Source: Rattus norvegicus
Taxonomy: Eukaryota; Chordata; Mammalia; Rodentia; Muridae
DNA length: 64,000 nt
Assembly (NCBI RefSeq): GCF_036323735.1
Contig: NC_086024.1
Span: 131,728,553-131,792,552, forward strand
Direction: 5' to 3'
A program made the position numbers and the translations under genes. Below the pieces are notes generated by a model that saw only the letters and a list, made by a program, of their open reading frames with translations, searched no databases and was not told the origin of the DNA. Each line of letters opens with the position of its first letter. Positions within the stretch are counted from its first letter, which is position 1. Shown here in pieces: positions 45,340-56,700 of this stretch.

Positions 45340-47280
45340 TAAGCCAATAGTCTTACCTCAAGTTTTTCTGAAGTATCCCGGTTGCTGCTGTTCCTCCATT
45401 AGTGACGATTTCTAACTCTTCTTTGGATGGATGAGTTGGTGGACAAGCTCTAACAGGCAGACCCATCCCAGTAGCCATCCATCAGGTACCACATTCATTT
45501 CAGTCCAAACACTTGCCACTGCGGTCCATCACCATTTCAGTCAAGTGATGTCTTTGGGTTTCTTGGGAGAGAAGAGATAAAATCGAAGCGTGGAATGCCC
45601 AGGCAGACTTATTAGACATCGGTAAAGCAGTCGTACTGTGGGCAATGTGCTAACTAAGATACAGAAATTTAAATATGTTAATGTCTTGATTGATCAAGCC
45701 TGGATTTCTTCACTCCTTCCATTCCGTTTGTGTTGAATAAGTTTAAACGTTCTGTCAGACAGCAGTACTTTTTCAAAGTGGTGGAAGCGGAGGTAGATGC
45801 GTAGATACCGCCCTACGAATGGATTTCAGTCTGACTGGTTAGTAACTCTAAGACCTTGGTGTAAGCCTTGGATTCCACCTCCTGAAACAAAGTTTCCTCA
45901 TCTCTGAGGACAGACTGATACAAACTGCTCATGCCTGCCTGGCAGGGGGCAGGGGGTGCCCTTCCCAATTAAGTTTAAAAAGTCCCATTAAAATTTTATA
46001 ACAAAATGAGATGTGGAGAAAAGAGGAAAATTGAAACTCGGAAATTTGAAACATGCATGCATTAGTAGCTATTTCTTGCTGTAAAGAATTTCTTTATCTG
46101 CAAATTTTGCAAACTAGAAAAGATCAAAGCCCAGGCCTTTGTGGAATGCTTGTTTCTCCTTAGAAGAAAGACCACTGTAGGCTCAAAGCTGTCAGCGGAT
46201 GCCTCATGGGCATAAGACTAAGTCCTGCACATTTTAGCTACTTCCATACTCCTCAACCAACCCTAAACTCCTGTTCTTCTCTTGTCTCCCATGTATGAAG
46301 AATCTTCTAGAAGCCCACCATACAGACTGGTTGGATCACTTGTGGAGTTATCAACCTTGTATCCATCCCCTGTGTTTCCAGGATAACGGCTGGCTTGGGA
46401 CAAAGGCCATTTTGTAATGAATGGAGATGTATGAAATTTATCAGTGAGTGGGGAGAATGGCAGGCATCTTGGATCAAGGAACATTTCCTAGATATAGACA
46501 ACTATTTCCAATTGTGTACATGTAATTACTTTCTCCCTAGGTTCTTGTAGTTAATGGGTTTTAAACACATATTTAAATAATCTTAAAGCATGCAAATAGC
46601 AAGTGTATTCTACGTAGTTCAAGGAAGCATGAGGAGTGAAGGGGGAGAGGAAAAAGGAAGTAAGAGGAGGGGAAGGAGATGAAGGAGGGAGAAGCAAAAA
46701 GAGGGAGGAAGATAAGGGGAGGGGGAGAAACTACTTAATTTTCTGTTAGTCCTTTTTGTTTTCCTCGCAGGTGTTAACTCATTTGTTCTTATTTAAAATA
46801 ATGACACCAAATGGTTGCCTTGTTTGGAGAATGAGACTACTACTGACTCTCAAAGAAGTCAGGTGAACTTACATAATTTACACAATGCCTGTGGACCAGG
46901 AAGGGGTTCTGAATAAACCATGCAAACATAAATATTATAAACATGTACAGGGGAAGACACGTGGTAACTGTGTTTCATGTTCAAAGAACAATTTAGAAGC
47001 ATCTGAACCCACCACTCCATGCGGTGACTTTCAGATCAATGCTTACGTTCCCTAAGAAAGCTTTGACTGAACATGCGCATCCTGAGCGAGGCGAGCACGT
47101 GTGTTTCCCTCTGGTTGAGTGGGGTTCTAGAGCTCTGGAGTTACAGATCAGGGATTGCATTCCAAATAATTGAAAGAAATTCAAGATCAGACTCAGATTC
47201 GGAAGCTCTATGCCACCAAAGGGCAAAAACTCGGCAATGACATGAGCTTTTCTATCACCTTGAAGACACCAAAGCAACTC
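45340..47280. other. Unique sequence; MIR trace, purine tract
   Basis: A minus-strand MIR core (AAAGTTTCCTCATCTCTGAG near 45890) and a GA-rich tract at 46620-46735. AT-rich 45640-45840 keeps several CpGs (TTCCGTTTG, AAACGTTC, AGCGGAGG, TGCGTAG, ACCGCCCTACG) and could be a weak constrained patch. No exon recognised. Confidence 0.45.
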
Positions 47281-47282
47281 GT

Positions 47283-47595
47283 AGAAGAAAGACTTTATTT
47301 AGGGCTGAGAGATTCAGAGGGTTAGAGTCCCATGGCTATTAGGATGGGAAACAGACAGCAGGCAGACAGGCATGATGCTGGAGCAGTCGCTAAAAGTTTA
47401 CATCTTAATGCACAAGCACAGAGCAGAGAGGCACTCTGAATGGTCCCGGGCTTTTGAAATCTCCAAGCTCAACCCCAGTCACGCATACCCCTCCAACAAA
47501 GCTAAACTCCTAATCCTTCCCAAAGAGTTCCACAAACTGGGAACTCAAATACATGATCCTATGCGGGCCATTATTCAAACCATGCCAGGGGACTA
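47283..47595. mobile_element. Rodent interspersed repeat (family as at 6430)
   Basis: 'AGAAAGACTTTATTTAGGG', 'CTTTTGAAATCTCCAAGC', 'CCTCCAACAAAGCTAAAC', 'CCTAATCCTTCCCAAAGAG' and 'GGGCCATTATTCAAACC' follow the familiar order of this rodent repeat. Family not named with confidence. Confidence 0.65.
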
Positions 47596-48370
47596 GCACA
47601 TTGGACATATTCTTCTACTGATCCCTTTGTGCAAACTAACTGTTGTACTCTCCAGAGACAACATAGGTGAATCTGCATCAGATATACTGTCAACATTTAA
47701 ACAAATGTATACCCTTCCTCCCACAGTGCTTGGCCTGCTCTCCAGATGTTATCTGTCTAGAAAGTGTGTTCTGTCACTTTGTGATTAAAGTTAGATACTT
47801 TCTGTTACTTTTATGGGTTCGACCTTGTAACTTGCGTTCTGATCTGTAACTGTCAGCTATGCCCGAATAGTGCTGTGTAACAAATGATCCTCATTTGGTG
47901 TCCATAGTTCATGTAAAGCATGAGTAGACTGAAGTTTGCAGCTCTGCCTTCAGACCCCACTCCAATCAGCTAGTGGGGCTTAGATCTGCTCCTCTTCGTG
48001 TTCCAAAACACAGGTTAATACATATTTTTTACTGAAAGCAGTGGAAGATAGGATGAGCGGTCATTCACATTGCTCCCAAAGGCTCTTGCTTAAATGTTGT
48101 TAGCATTACACTATTTTACATCCCATTGACAGAAGCAAATCAGAACATCAGCTTCAGCATCAACGAGTTGAAATGTAAACTCTCCTCAAAAACGAAGGCT
48201 ATGTGAATATTTATGAATGAGTAAGAGAGGTGGATGTGCTATCTTGTGTCTTAGTTCAGGGTTGAACAATGTTATCTAAGGTTTGCTGGGAATTGTCAAA
48301 CCTGCAGAGCACTGTCAAGAAACTGAAAGTGTGTCCCAAGAAGTAGGTTTAATCAAATGTGCACAAAGCT
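47595..48370. other. Unique sequence, no gene recognised
   Basis: Nothing recognised. Confidence 0.5.
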
Positions 48371-48800
48371 GCTAAGGCTCGACATGGCTTGCCCCATCCC
48401 CCAAGAAATGCATGTTAGCATTTAATCTCCATTATGAGTTATTAATAGGTAAGACCAGGTGAGAGGTTTAAGGCTATGCCCCTATGAATGGCCAGTCTAC
48501 ACATGTGATTCATAGATTGAAGGCTTAATGCACTGTCTCTAATGGATTATAGAGAATGGGTTTACTATAAAAGCCAGTTTTCCATCACTCCCTGCTCATT
48601 CCCTATCTCTGCCCTTGGATGCCCTGAGCTCCTGAAGAATCTGCCAGCAAGACAGTCACCATCAATCCCTCGTCCTCGAGCCAGAATCACGAGGCAAGCA
48701 AGTCTGTTTCTTTATAACTCACCTGGTGTGTTGTGTTCTGTTCTTCACGGTGGGAAATTAATGAAGCCCTGGTCTTTTAGTACTGGCTCAATTCAGAACC
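48370..48800 (+). mobile_element. LTR, MaLR-like (MLT/MST type)
   Basis: 'AGAAATGCATGTTAGCATTT', 'GGTAAGACCAGGTGAGAGG', 'ATGGATTATAGAGAATGGG', 'AAGCCAGTTTTCCATC', 'AAGCAAGTCTGTTTCTTTATAA' resemble an old MaLR LTR in sense orientation. No internal region adjoins it. Confidence 0.5.
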
Positions 48801-49050
48801 AACAAACGGGATGATAGTCACCTGGTTTTAGACTTGCCCTAAAGGATAGAGGAAGAGGTCGCTGATATGAGCACTATATTCTCAGGGAACCAGTCAACCC
48901 AGAAAAGAAAGACAATAAAGACCTATTCTAAGAGAAACTAGTAAGTATGAGAATGATGCATCATGCCATTTGGGAGCTATTTGATGATGGAGGGTCAGAG
49001 CCTTGGAAGTGTTAAATATTCTATACAAAATGAAGATTGAAGAGTACTTT
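48800..49050. other. Unique sequence
   Basis: Nothing recognised before the large array. Confidence 0.5.
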
Positions 49051-49054
49051 ATTG

Positions 49055-49890
49055 CTGTATATGTATATGTATATGTATATGCATATGTATATGTATATGT
49101 ATGTGTATGTGTGTGTATGTGTATAAGTAAGTATATGTGTATGTGTATATTGGTATATATGTATGTGTATGTATATGTGTACAAGTATATGTGTATGTGT
49201 ATATGTATGTGTGTGTATATATATGTGTGTGTGTTTGTGTGTGTGTGCAGGTATATGAGTATGTGTATGTGTATATGTATATGTACATATAAGTATATAT
49301 GTATGTGTATGTATATATGTATGTGTATATGTATGTGTGTATATATATATGTGTGTGTGTATTTGTGTGTGTGTGCAGGTATATGAGTATGTGTATGTGT
49401 ATATGTATATGTACATATAAGTATATATGTATGTGTATGTATATATGTATGTGTATATGTATGTGTGTGTATATATATATGTGTGTGTGTATTTGTGTGT
49501 GTGCAGGTATATGAGTATGTGTATATGTACATGTATATATAGATATATATGTATGTGTATGTATATATGTATGTGTATGTATATATGTGTGTATATGTAT
49601 GTATGTAGGCATAGGTGTATGTGTAAATGTATATGTGTTCATTGGTATATATGTATGTGTATAAGTATATGTGTGTAAGTATATGTGTAAGTGTATACAT
49701 GTGTGTATATCTATGTGTGTGCAGGTATATGTGTATGTGTATATATGTGTGTATATCTATGTGTGTGCAGGTATATGTGTATGTATATGTGTATATGTAT
49801 ATGTGCATATAGGTATATATGTAATGTGTATGTATATGTGTGTAGGTATATGTGTATGTGTCTATGTATATGTATGTATGTACATGTATA
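49055..49890. repeat. TATG/TGTA/TG satellite-like array with 128-bp and 46-bp units
   Basis: About 835 bases of TATG, TGTA and TG units. Longer order: GCAGGTATATGAGTATGTG-type starts recur at 49251, 49379 and 49507 (exactly 128 apart), with copies 49251-49378 and 49379-49506 nearly identical. A second shorter order puts GCAGGTATATGTGTATG at 49721 and 49767 (46 apart). Frames of up to 304 codons here are repeat translations. Confidence 0.95.
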
Positions 49891-50159
49891 TTGAAAAGTT
49901 TTCATACCATGTTGATGTCAAACAGAGAAATAAAACTAAAACAGCAGGAATCAGTTTGCTTCCAGAGAGAGGAGAGGAATTCTTCCCCATTGTGCTTCTA
50001 CCTGAGACTTTCCTCATGTTTATTTTTGTCATAGGTGACTGCTTAGTTTCAGCCTTCCCCACTCTCCTTTCGAAAGTTACATTTGGAGAGTCAAAACAAG
50101 CTTTTTTCCCCAAACCCCGAGCTGCAAGGTTTGTAAATGCTTCTGCCCCATGACACTTC

Positions 50160-50215
50160 AATCCCAGATGCAGGAAGGTAAACTGAGGCCCAGGCCGTAA
50201 AGGCAATGACTTGAA
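50160..50215 (+). mobile_element. MIR trace
   Basis: 'GCAGGAAGGTAAACTGAGG' and 'CAATGACTTGAAAAATAGGG' suggest a MIR core, weakly. Confidence 0.35.
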
Positions 50216-50339
50216 AAATAGGGAGTGAGCGTCGCCTTTCTACAGATTGAGCCCCACTCTTCTCTGCCTTGCTGGTAAAGATGAGAGGGAGGCAGAGCCC
50301 AAGCTTCACATGGGGGCTGTGCTGTGAGCGATCTGCGGT

Positions 50340-50620
50340 GGGCAGACCCAAAGTGTTAGCTGCCTGCTGCCTTTTGAGTATTTATAAATAATAACATCCG
50401 TGTGCCATGACTGCACCCCTTCTGTTTAATGGCATCCAGCACTGAGGGACTTAATTATTCTCTGAGTCATGGGACATCCATCATGGTTTTCCAATGGCTT
50501 CGAGAGTCAGCTCTCCTCTTGGTGGAGAGATGGGTGGAACATGAACGGGACTCCTCCTGGAGAGTTCTCTCGGCTGTGAAGCTCGGCAAGGAGAAATGTG
50601 AGCACCGAGGTGTTTAGGAA
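50340..50620. promoter_or_regulatory. Possible constrained block
   Basis: TATTTATAAATAATAACATCCG, CTGTTTAATGGC and GGGACTTAATTATTCTC followed by CpG-bearing sequence (TTCGAGAG, AACGGGAC, CTCGGCTG, GCTCGGC, CACCGAGG). Repeat-free, but weaker than the main candidates. Confidence 0.35.
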
Positions 50621-50666
50621 CACAGTGTCTGCAGATGTTATTTATGGGTTTGAAAAGTTAAAGGTG

Positions 50667-50925
50667 GGGGCTGGAGGCATGGTTCAGGGGGTGAGAACAC
50701 TTGCTAGGCAATCTTGAGGACCTGAGTTTGACCACATGTGGCCTTTGCATGTCTGTAACCTTAGGGTTGTGGGAGCAGAGACGGAATGATCACTGAGGCT
50801 TGCCGGCCTAGCCTCAGGTTTAGCAAGAGACCCTGTGTCCTGAGAATAAAGTGCAGAAGGATATAGCAGAACATCTGATGTCCTCCTCTGGCCTCTGTGT
50901 GTACACAGGGCAATACACATGAACA
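50667..50925 (+). mobile_element. B4 SINE
   Basis: 'GGGGCTGGAGGCATGGTTC', 'CTTGAGGACCTGAGTTTGAC', 'GTCTGTAACCTTAGGG', 'AGCAAGAGACCCTGTGTCC' and 'CTCCTCTGGCCTCTGTGTG' cover the element from end to end. Confidence 0.85.
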
Positions 50926-51039
50926 TACGTATGCACATATCATGTACATACTTACGTCATACCCATGTGCAGGAATATACACAAATATAAACAAATAAAA
51001 AGTTTAAAAAATTGAGAAAAAAAAGTTAAAGCCATCCTA

Positions 51040-51205
51040 ACCCCTTGCTATATGCCAGGCTCCATGGTGGTCCATTTTTAGTTAAATATTCTGATGATTT
51101 CTCAAGAGACCCTAAGCAGGCAGATGTATTCCCTCTCACCTGACAGGTAATAAAGGTTAGCACCATAGAGCTAAACAACTAGCAAGGTCAACTGTGTGTC
51201 TGCCA
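51040..51205 (+). mobile_element. MIR SINE
   Basis: 'TTGCTATATGCCAGGCTCC', a spacer with GGCAGATGTATTCCCTC, and 'ACCTGACAGGTAATAAAGG' follow the body of a MIRb-type element in order. Confidence 0.5.
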
Positions 51206-51479
51206 TGGGAACACAGCCCTCACAAGGATCCCAGAATCTCTAGATAAACACACACAGAGAAGAGCGTCTACTGAGAACTGTGGGTGCTTAGCCTCTCGTT
51301 GTCAAATACAGGAGTACAAAGAAGCCAACGTAACCCAGAAAATGGATAGATGCCGATCTCTTTAAGGATCCGTTGTGAAGGTGCTGCTAAGTTCTCTGTC
51401 CTGGCCATTGGTCACAATGAAATCTTGGTAGGTTCCCATATTGGTCAATGGGTAAATAGAGTTCACTGTTCTGTCAAGG

Positions 51480-51695
51480 CCATGGCTCTCAACCCTCCTA
51501 ACTCTGTGACCTTTAACACAGTTCCTCAGGCTGTGGTGACCCAGTCATAACATTTTTCTCGCTACTACTCCATAACTGTTGTTTTGCTACTGTTATGAAT
51601 CCTATCATAGATACACATTTTTCACTGGTCTTAGATGACCTCTGTGAAAGGGTCATTCAGCCCCCAGGGGGGCACACAGCACAGGAGAACCGCTG
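51480..51695 (+). mobile_element. URR1-like hAT non-autonomous DNA transposon
   Basis: Left end CCATGGCTCTCAACC, interior 'CTACTGTTATGAATCCTATC' and 'GTGAAAGGGTCATTCAG', right end GGAGAACCGCTG. The flanking 8-mers TGTCAAGG and TGTTAAAG match at 6 of 8 positions, as expected for a decayed target-site duplication. Confidence 0.85.
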
Positions 51696-51699
51696 TGTT

Positions 51700-52550
51700 A
51701 AAGAGGTAATAGTTTTGAGGGGCTTCTGAGATGTTTAGAATGAGTCAGTTCATGACACATGGCCCGCATATAGATCGAAGATACGAGAGTGTTTATTTTG
51801 AGGAGGGATCAGGTGGCCCCTAAATTCTCTGTGTAGCTGAGAGTGCTCTCCAACTCCTGATTCTCTTACTTCTACCTCTGGACTACTGAGTCCACAGGCA
51901 TCTAGATGATGGCCAGCCTTTAGATGTTCTGAAGTCAACTGTGCGAAGTTTAGTTCTTTTTGATTTTTGCCAAGAGAACTAAAGCGTGTTGATCCCCTTT
52001 TCTTTCCTGGATTTTATTCTGGGACTACTAACTATGGTGTCCATCATCTTTATAAAACATGACATGGCACAGTGATGCATATTTTAGGAATTTACCTTAA
52101 GAGAAAATCATCAGAGATTCAGTGCATTACACGTGGCTGTCCGCTGCCGGATCGTAATGAAAAAACTCCAAAGACATGCTATTGTATTACAGAGAATTTA
52201 CTCAACTGCTCATCGGAGCTCCTTTAAGACAGTGGACACATACAAGTCTATGTGTGCACACATGGGCATGCATTTACCCACCTGTGTACACACCCACACC
52301 CACAAATGTTCCAAGGAAGACTGCTCAGTCAGTGCTTCCTCTCTGGGAGGAGACTGATTATGGATGAGTCTTGGTGGTGGGGTGTGGATGGTGTGTGCTG
52401 TATTTATTAAATTCTGTCTTCCAGATTATTTTTCTGAGCACTGCATTTGTTCGTTCATTCATCGTTCACTCACTCATTCATGCTCAGGTGTGTAGCCTAG
52501 TGTGAGCGTAGGCTGGAAATCAACATGGCATGTCTTCCTCAGTTACTGCT
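51700..52550. other. Unique sequence
   Basis: A small patch near 52125-52210 keeps several CpGs (ACACGTGG, TGTCCGCTGCCGGATCG, CATCGGAG). Otherwise nothing recognised. Confidence 0.45.
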
Positions 52551-52556
52551 CACCTC

Positions 52557-52755
52557 ATTTTTCAAACCAAGGTCTCTCATTGAGCCTGTAGCTTTCCCTT
52601 TTGACTAGACTGGCTGACCAGAGAGACCCTGAGGTCCTGTTCTAGTGCATTATGGACACAAGTCGCCGTATCTAGTTTTTATACAGTTTCTAGGATCTGA
52701 ACTCAGGTCCTCATGTTCTCTTTGCCCACGGAGGCTTCTCTGCAGTCCCTTGCCT
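52557..52755 (-). mobile_element. B4 SINE
   Basis: Reverse orientation: 'TTTTTCAAACCAAGGTCTC', 'TAGACTGGCTGACCAGAG' and 'GATCTGAACTCAGGTCCTC' then 'CTTTGCCCACGGAGGCTTC'. Strongly diverged. Confidence 0.65.
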
Positions 52756-53289
52756 TAATCCTCTGATGCATAGTCCAGCCCTGATTTCAGGCATGAGCAT
52801 CACCCAGGCTTCAACAAACCCTCGGAAGCACTCATACCAACTTCCTAACCCCAGTGAACCACATGCTCTCCCCAGAACTGGAAGAACGCCAGCTCTCAGT
52901 GAACCCAGAGGGTTGCTGTCTTAACATTTACCTTTGACTGGAGGAAAATCCTTGCAATTTCTACCTGGATTGTTAAGTCTGCCCAGCAATTGTTCTCTAG
53001 TTAGACTGTGCTTCCTGTAGTGGCAACTTCACTTTAGAGGAGTGAAATTTGGTAGCTCAGCTCTTAATCCTTTGACTTCCTGTCCGTCCTTGCCAGAACA
53101 CAGTGTGTGTGTATGGAGAGGAAACACCTTCACAGGTCTCAAGTAGTCAGGTATCCTTACGTTATGACCTACAGAAGTCTCTGGAGGTCATTTGGAGACT
53201 CACTGCCTTAAGTGACTAAGACAAGCCCATGAATGAATGCTCTATTTAAAGAACTATTTTAAAAAGACATTTTAAATGATTTGCTATAT

Positions 53290-53540
53290 TCTGTGAGTCT
53301 GTATTTGTCTAGCTATCTGTATCTACTTATCTATCTTCTATCAATCTATTATCTATCTACCTCTCTGCCTATCTATCATAATTTCTCCATTTTTCTTTTC
53401 TCATCTCATTGCTGTCTGTCTGTCACATATGTGTGTGTGTCTATCTACCTACTCTATATCTATTATCTATCAATCTATCATCTATTTACCTATTTATTAT
53501 AATTTCTCCATTTTCTCTCCTCATCTCATTCTTCTTGTCT
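53290..53540. repeat. CTAT-rich region with a 121-bp duplication
   Basis: The phrase ATAATTTCTCCATTTT begins at 53378 and again at 53499, followed in both by a CTCATCTCATT phrase and TGTCTGTCTG, giving a 121-bp duplicated unit with CTAT words between. Confidence 0.88.
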
Positions 53541-53546
53541 GTCTGC

Positions 53547-53549
<3 letters not shown>

Positions 53550-53639
<90 letters not shown>
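53550..53639. repeat. (CT)n(TA)n(TG)n three-block microsatellite
   Basis: CT run to 53573, TA run to 53600, TG run to 53638, with sharp boundaries. Confidence 0.97.
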
Positions 53640-54469
53640 GGTTCTCATAACCAGTGAATGTCAACTACTGAGTGCCTACAGGCGTTAGAGATTGAGTATA
53701 GTACATCAGGGAGACTCGTTGTGAATCTGTTGAACACTGGCTTGAGGGCTTATTCACCAGACATAGTCACAAAGCAGACTTACCCCTGACCTTTAAGCCG
53801 AGAGCCTGCAAGTGCAGGTAGACATAGTAGCTTTCCTCAGTTCTTTGGCCCCGAGGTCTCACGTACTCTCCCATCAGAAACTCCAGTTAAGGTGCCCAGT
53901 ACCATTTATATCCACTCTGCTCAGTGCTCTTTGTGATGCTGTGGGCGGGACCATGGGCCTCTCCACCGCTACACTGCAAATGATGCAGGAGTCTCTATGC
54001 AGTGCTGTAGACCACAGGAGCAGCCTTGCCCTGAGCCTCATCCTTGAGGGGCAACATGAAACACATATACGTGTCTGTTACCCTACGCTGAGACAGTGGT
54101 CACTGTGTGGTGTTGCCTCACTGCATTTAGACTCTAGAGTCCTGCAAATTCCACGTGGGCTCTGAGGTATTGGCTGACCCTGAGCCGAGGGCCAGCTTTC
54201 CCTCCGGCTCCTTGTAGCTATAACTGTGCACAAATATGTCTACTTCTGTCTAACCCTGGAAGCAGGGACTCCAGAGAGGTGGAGATAGTGAACGTCTGTC
54301 ACTTTCCCTAGCATCCTAGGATTGGGAAACAAGGAATCTAATTTTTCCTGGCATCACCCATGTGCACTTAAATACCTCCCTGTGGGTAAGACTGTTAACA
54401 AAAGGTCTCACAGCCTCTTGTCATTTGTTAGTTTGTTGCTTTTTCTTGCTCCATTGTTTCTTGGTTTTG

Positions 54470-54504
<35 letters not shown>

Positions 54505-54800
54505 GCATCTGTCATGTTTTGAACAGATTCAGCTAATGCAAGAGCGAAAGTGGATCACTGTCCTCAGGCCTCCTGGGTGACTGCATGCTGTCTCTGTGAG
54601 CACCAGCAGGTAAATGCTTTGAGTGCCCAACTGGAAAGAGATACAGATATCGGTGAGCCCAGCTCCAGGGGCCCAGGATCCAAGTCCTTGGTAGGAACAG
54701 TTCCTTCTTGAGGTTCCAGGGACAAATCTGGGCCCAACAATCCACTGGCTCAGCTCTCTCTCCCGGCCTCTCCCTGAGTTAACACCCCAGCACACACAAT
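53640..54800. other. Unique sequence with a GT run
   Basis: A (GT)n run at 54470-54501. Frames of 117 and 122 codons show no recognised domain. Confidence 0.5.
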
Positions 54801-55225
54801 ACCAGCGAAGGTGATTATCTCTGCTAGCATAATTCCTCCCTAACATCTGCTTTCGCCCATAACACTCCACTAATTTCCCCCTCATTTCATTACACATAAT
54901 TTTCTTTCAACACAATCTACATGTATTAAGTGGTAATGACTTTCCAGTTAAGAGCAAATCGACACCAAGGGACCCCCGTCCCCCCCACGGTTGCCTGCCG
55001 AGCCTGACGCTGGCTATTAGAGATAAATTTGGTACCTCAGGAAGCTGGAGCGAGGTAATCAATCAATTAAGCGGTTAGGACATACATTATCAAACTTCCA
55101 CAGTGCGGGGGGCAGGGGGCCATGCTGATCTTCTTGCCATGATTTTTTTTTTTTAGGAATTCAAAAAAAATGAATAACTAAGATGGAGAGCTATTACACA
55201 GGCAGGCTGTAATTTGCCACTCAAA
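54800..55225. promoter_or_regulatory. Candidate conserved non-coding element with PBX/HOX-like site
   Basis: AGGTGATTATCTCTGCTAGC, CCACTAATTTCC, CATTACACATAATTTTC, TGTATTAAGTGGTAATGAC and, at 55058-55071, ATCAATCAATTAAG, followed by CGGTTAGG. CpGs persist in an otherwise AT-rich stretch (AGCGAAGG, TTTCGCCC, ATCGACACC, CCCGTC, CCACGG, GCCGAGCCTGACGC, GAGCGAGG, GTGCGGGG). Repeat-free apart from short T and A runs. Confidence 0.58.
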
Positions 55226-55720
55226 GTCAGGGGCTGGTGCGGCAGGCTCGGTGCTGCAGTTGGGAGGGTGAGCCTTCGGCCGAGGATGCACACTTTCTGG
55301 GTTTTTGGTGGGGGCCTCGTCACGGGACCTTCATGTGCTTTCAGAAAGGAAAACGAGGTGGGATAATGGATCACTTCGCTACCTGGAGCAGGAAGGTGAG
55401 GGCAGGGAGCTGTGCTGTCACCCCAACCTGTGGACTGGAGAGTGGGAGAACAGAGAGTGACCCAGAGCACAGAAGATTGCAGACAGACCCAGCCTGAATC
55501 ACAGTTGTCTCCGCCATCGCTGCCTCTGGTTCCCAAGGAAGAAGCCAAATGCACAGGGCCCTGAATAAATGCAAAACACATTCCAGTCCTTGTTTGCTGA
55601 GTACTGTTAACTGTGTGGAGAAAAATAGGTATATTACTACCATCCATCTGCCATAGAAAGGGTTTCAAAATACCCCCAGAAACAGAGCAGCGGACTGCCT
55701 AGAAAGTGTAAGTCGCAAAC
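55225..55720. other. Unique sequence with a 171-codon minus-strand frame, unrecognised
   Basis: The frame at 55153-55668 gives a protein with no recognised domain and no codon bias or splice context that I can point to. It overlaps the end of the candidate regulatory block. Probably chance. Confidence 0.4.
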
Positions 55721-55871
55721 AAAATAGGATTGTGCCTAATAATATAATATACTTGGCCGGCGTTTTCCAAAATTCAATTCATCCCATAAATACTTCATGA
55801 GCTTGAAATGTGTCTTAGCTGTAACCTGCTCCGTTTCAAAGGTAAATTAGCCTGAAAGAGAGAGAAGCCAC

Positions 55872-55919
<48 letters not shown>

Positions 55920-56385
55920 CATATATATATGTATGTATGTATATGTATGTATATATATATAAAGAACAAATACTGTGGGGATGTGACAAGAGAGAGATAA
56001 AATGCTTATCGAATAAATTAATAAACAGAACATTTTCAACACGGGTGGCAAACACAAGGAGTGGCGTGCTTAAGTGGGCTCGGATGATTTGTGGTAAGTA
56101 AATGCTTAGAACTGATTAAAGGAAGATAACCGGTAAGCGGTAAGGCCGGTGAAGAGCGGTGGCTACAGGTCAAACGGAGCGCCAGGATTCTGTGGATTTT
56201 ATTTAAATGGGAGCGAAGCATGCAGAACAAGATGAATAAGGGCACGTACATTGGAGTGATGCGTGCAAAGATGAAATCTCCTTAGACTCGAAGAGACACG
56301 ACGTGACACTGACGGACTAATAGCCTTTCTTCTGCTGAATTAATCATGCGGTTTATTAAATATTTTAATAATCACTTAGATTTCG
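55720..56385. promoter_or_regulatory. Candidate conserved non-coding element, split by a TA microsatellite
   Basis: Left part (55720-55870): CCTAATAATATAATATAC, TTGGCCGGCG, GGTAAATTAGCC. Right part (55965-56385): ATCGAATAAATTAATAAAC, GGCTCGGATG, ACTGATTAAAGG, a CpG-dense stretch (GATAACCGGTAAGCGG, GGCCGGTG, AAACGGAGCG, GGGAGCGAAG), GACTCGAAGAGACACGACG, ACTAATAGCC, GCTGAATTAATCATGCGG. Ends at the boundary with an L1 insertion. One of the most convincing blocks in the window. Confidence 0.6.
55873..55962. repeat. (TA)n/(TATG)n microsatellite
   Basis: About 40 bases of pure TA, then TACATACA/TATGTATG units. Interrupts the candidate element. Confidence 0.97.
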
Positions 56386-56700
56386 TATTTGAAAATTTCT
56401 TGTGTATACAATATATTTTGATCATATCCACCATCCCCCAATTTCTCCACAACCCTCAGCGCATTGTTTTACCACTTCATGTTTGCTCTCTCCTTTCTCT
56501 CTCTCCCTCCCCCTCTCCCCTCCCCCTTCTCCTCCCCTCCCTCCCTCCCCCTCTCTCTCTCCTAAATGGCTAAGTCCAATTAGCGCTGCCCATATGTGCA
56601 TGAGTGAGAGACCGTCCACTGAAGTATGGGGACCCTACCAAAGGCCAGCGTCCCAGAGAAGAGACCTGCTCCCTCATATATTAGCTAATAACTAGGAAGC
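56385..56700 (-). mobile_element. LINE-1 3' UTR fragment (Lx-type)
   Basis: On the plus strand: 'CTTGTGTATACAATATATTT', 'CCACCATCCCCCAATTTC', a CT-rich stretch, 'GTCCAATTAGCGCTGCCCAT' and 'GAGAGACCGTCCACTGAAG' follow the reversed L1 3' end. The L1 end abuts the candidate regulatory block at 56385. Confidence 0.8.

Noticed and set aside
48894..49812. Open frames of 304, 197, 131 and 127 codons on both strands
   Set aside because: Their translations are His/Thr/Tyr/Ile or Cys/Val/Met/Tyr strings from TATG/TG units; open in many frames because the repeat lacks stops.
55153..55668. 171-codon minus-strand frame as a gene
   Set aside because: No recognised domain, no codon bias, no splice or promoter context; overlaps a likely non-coding element.
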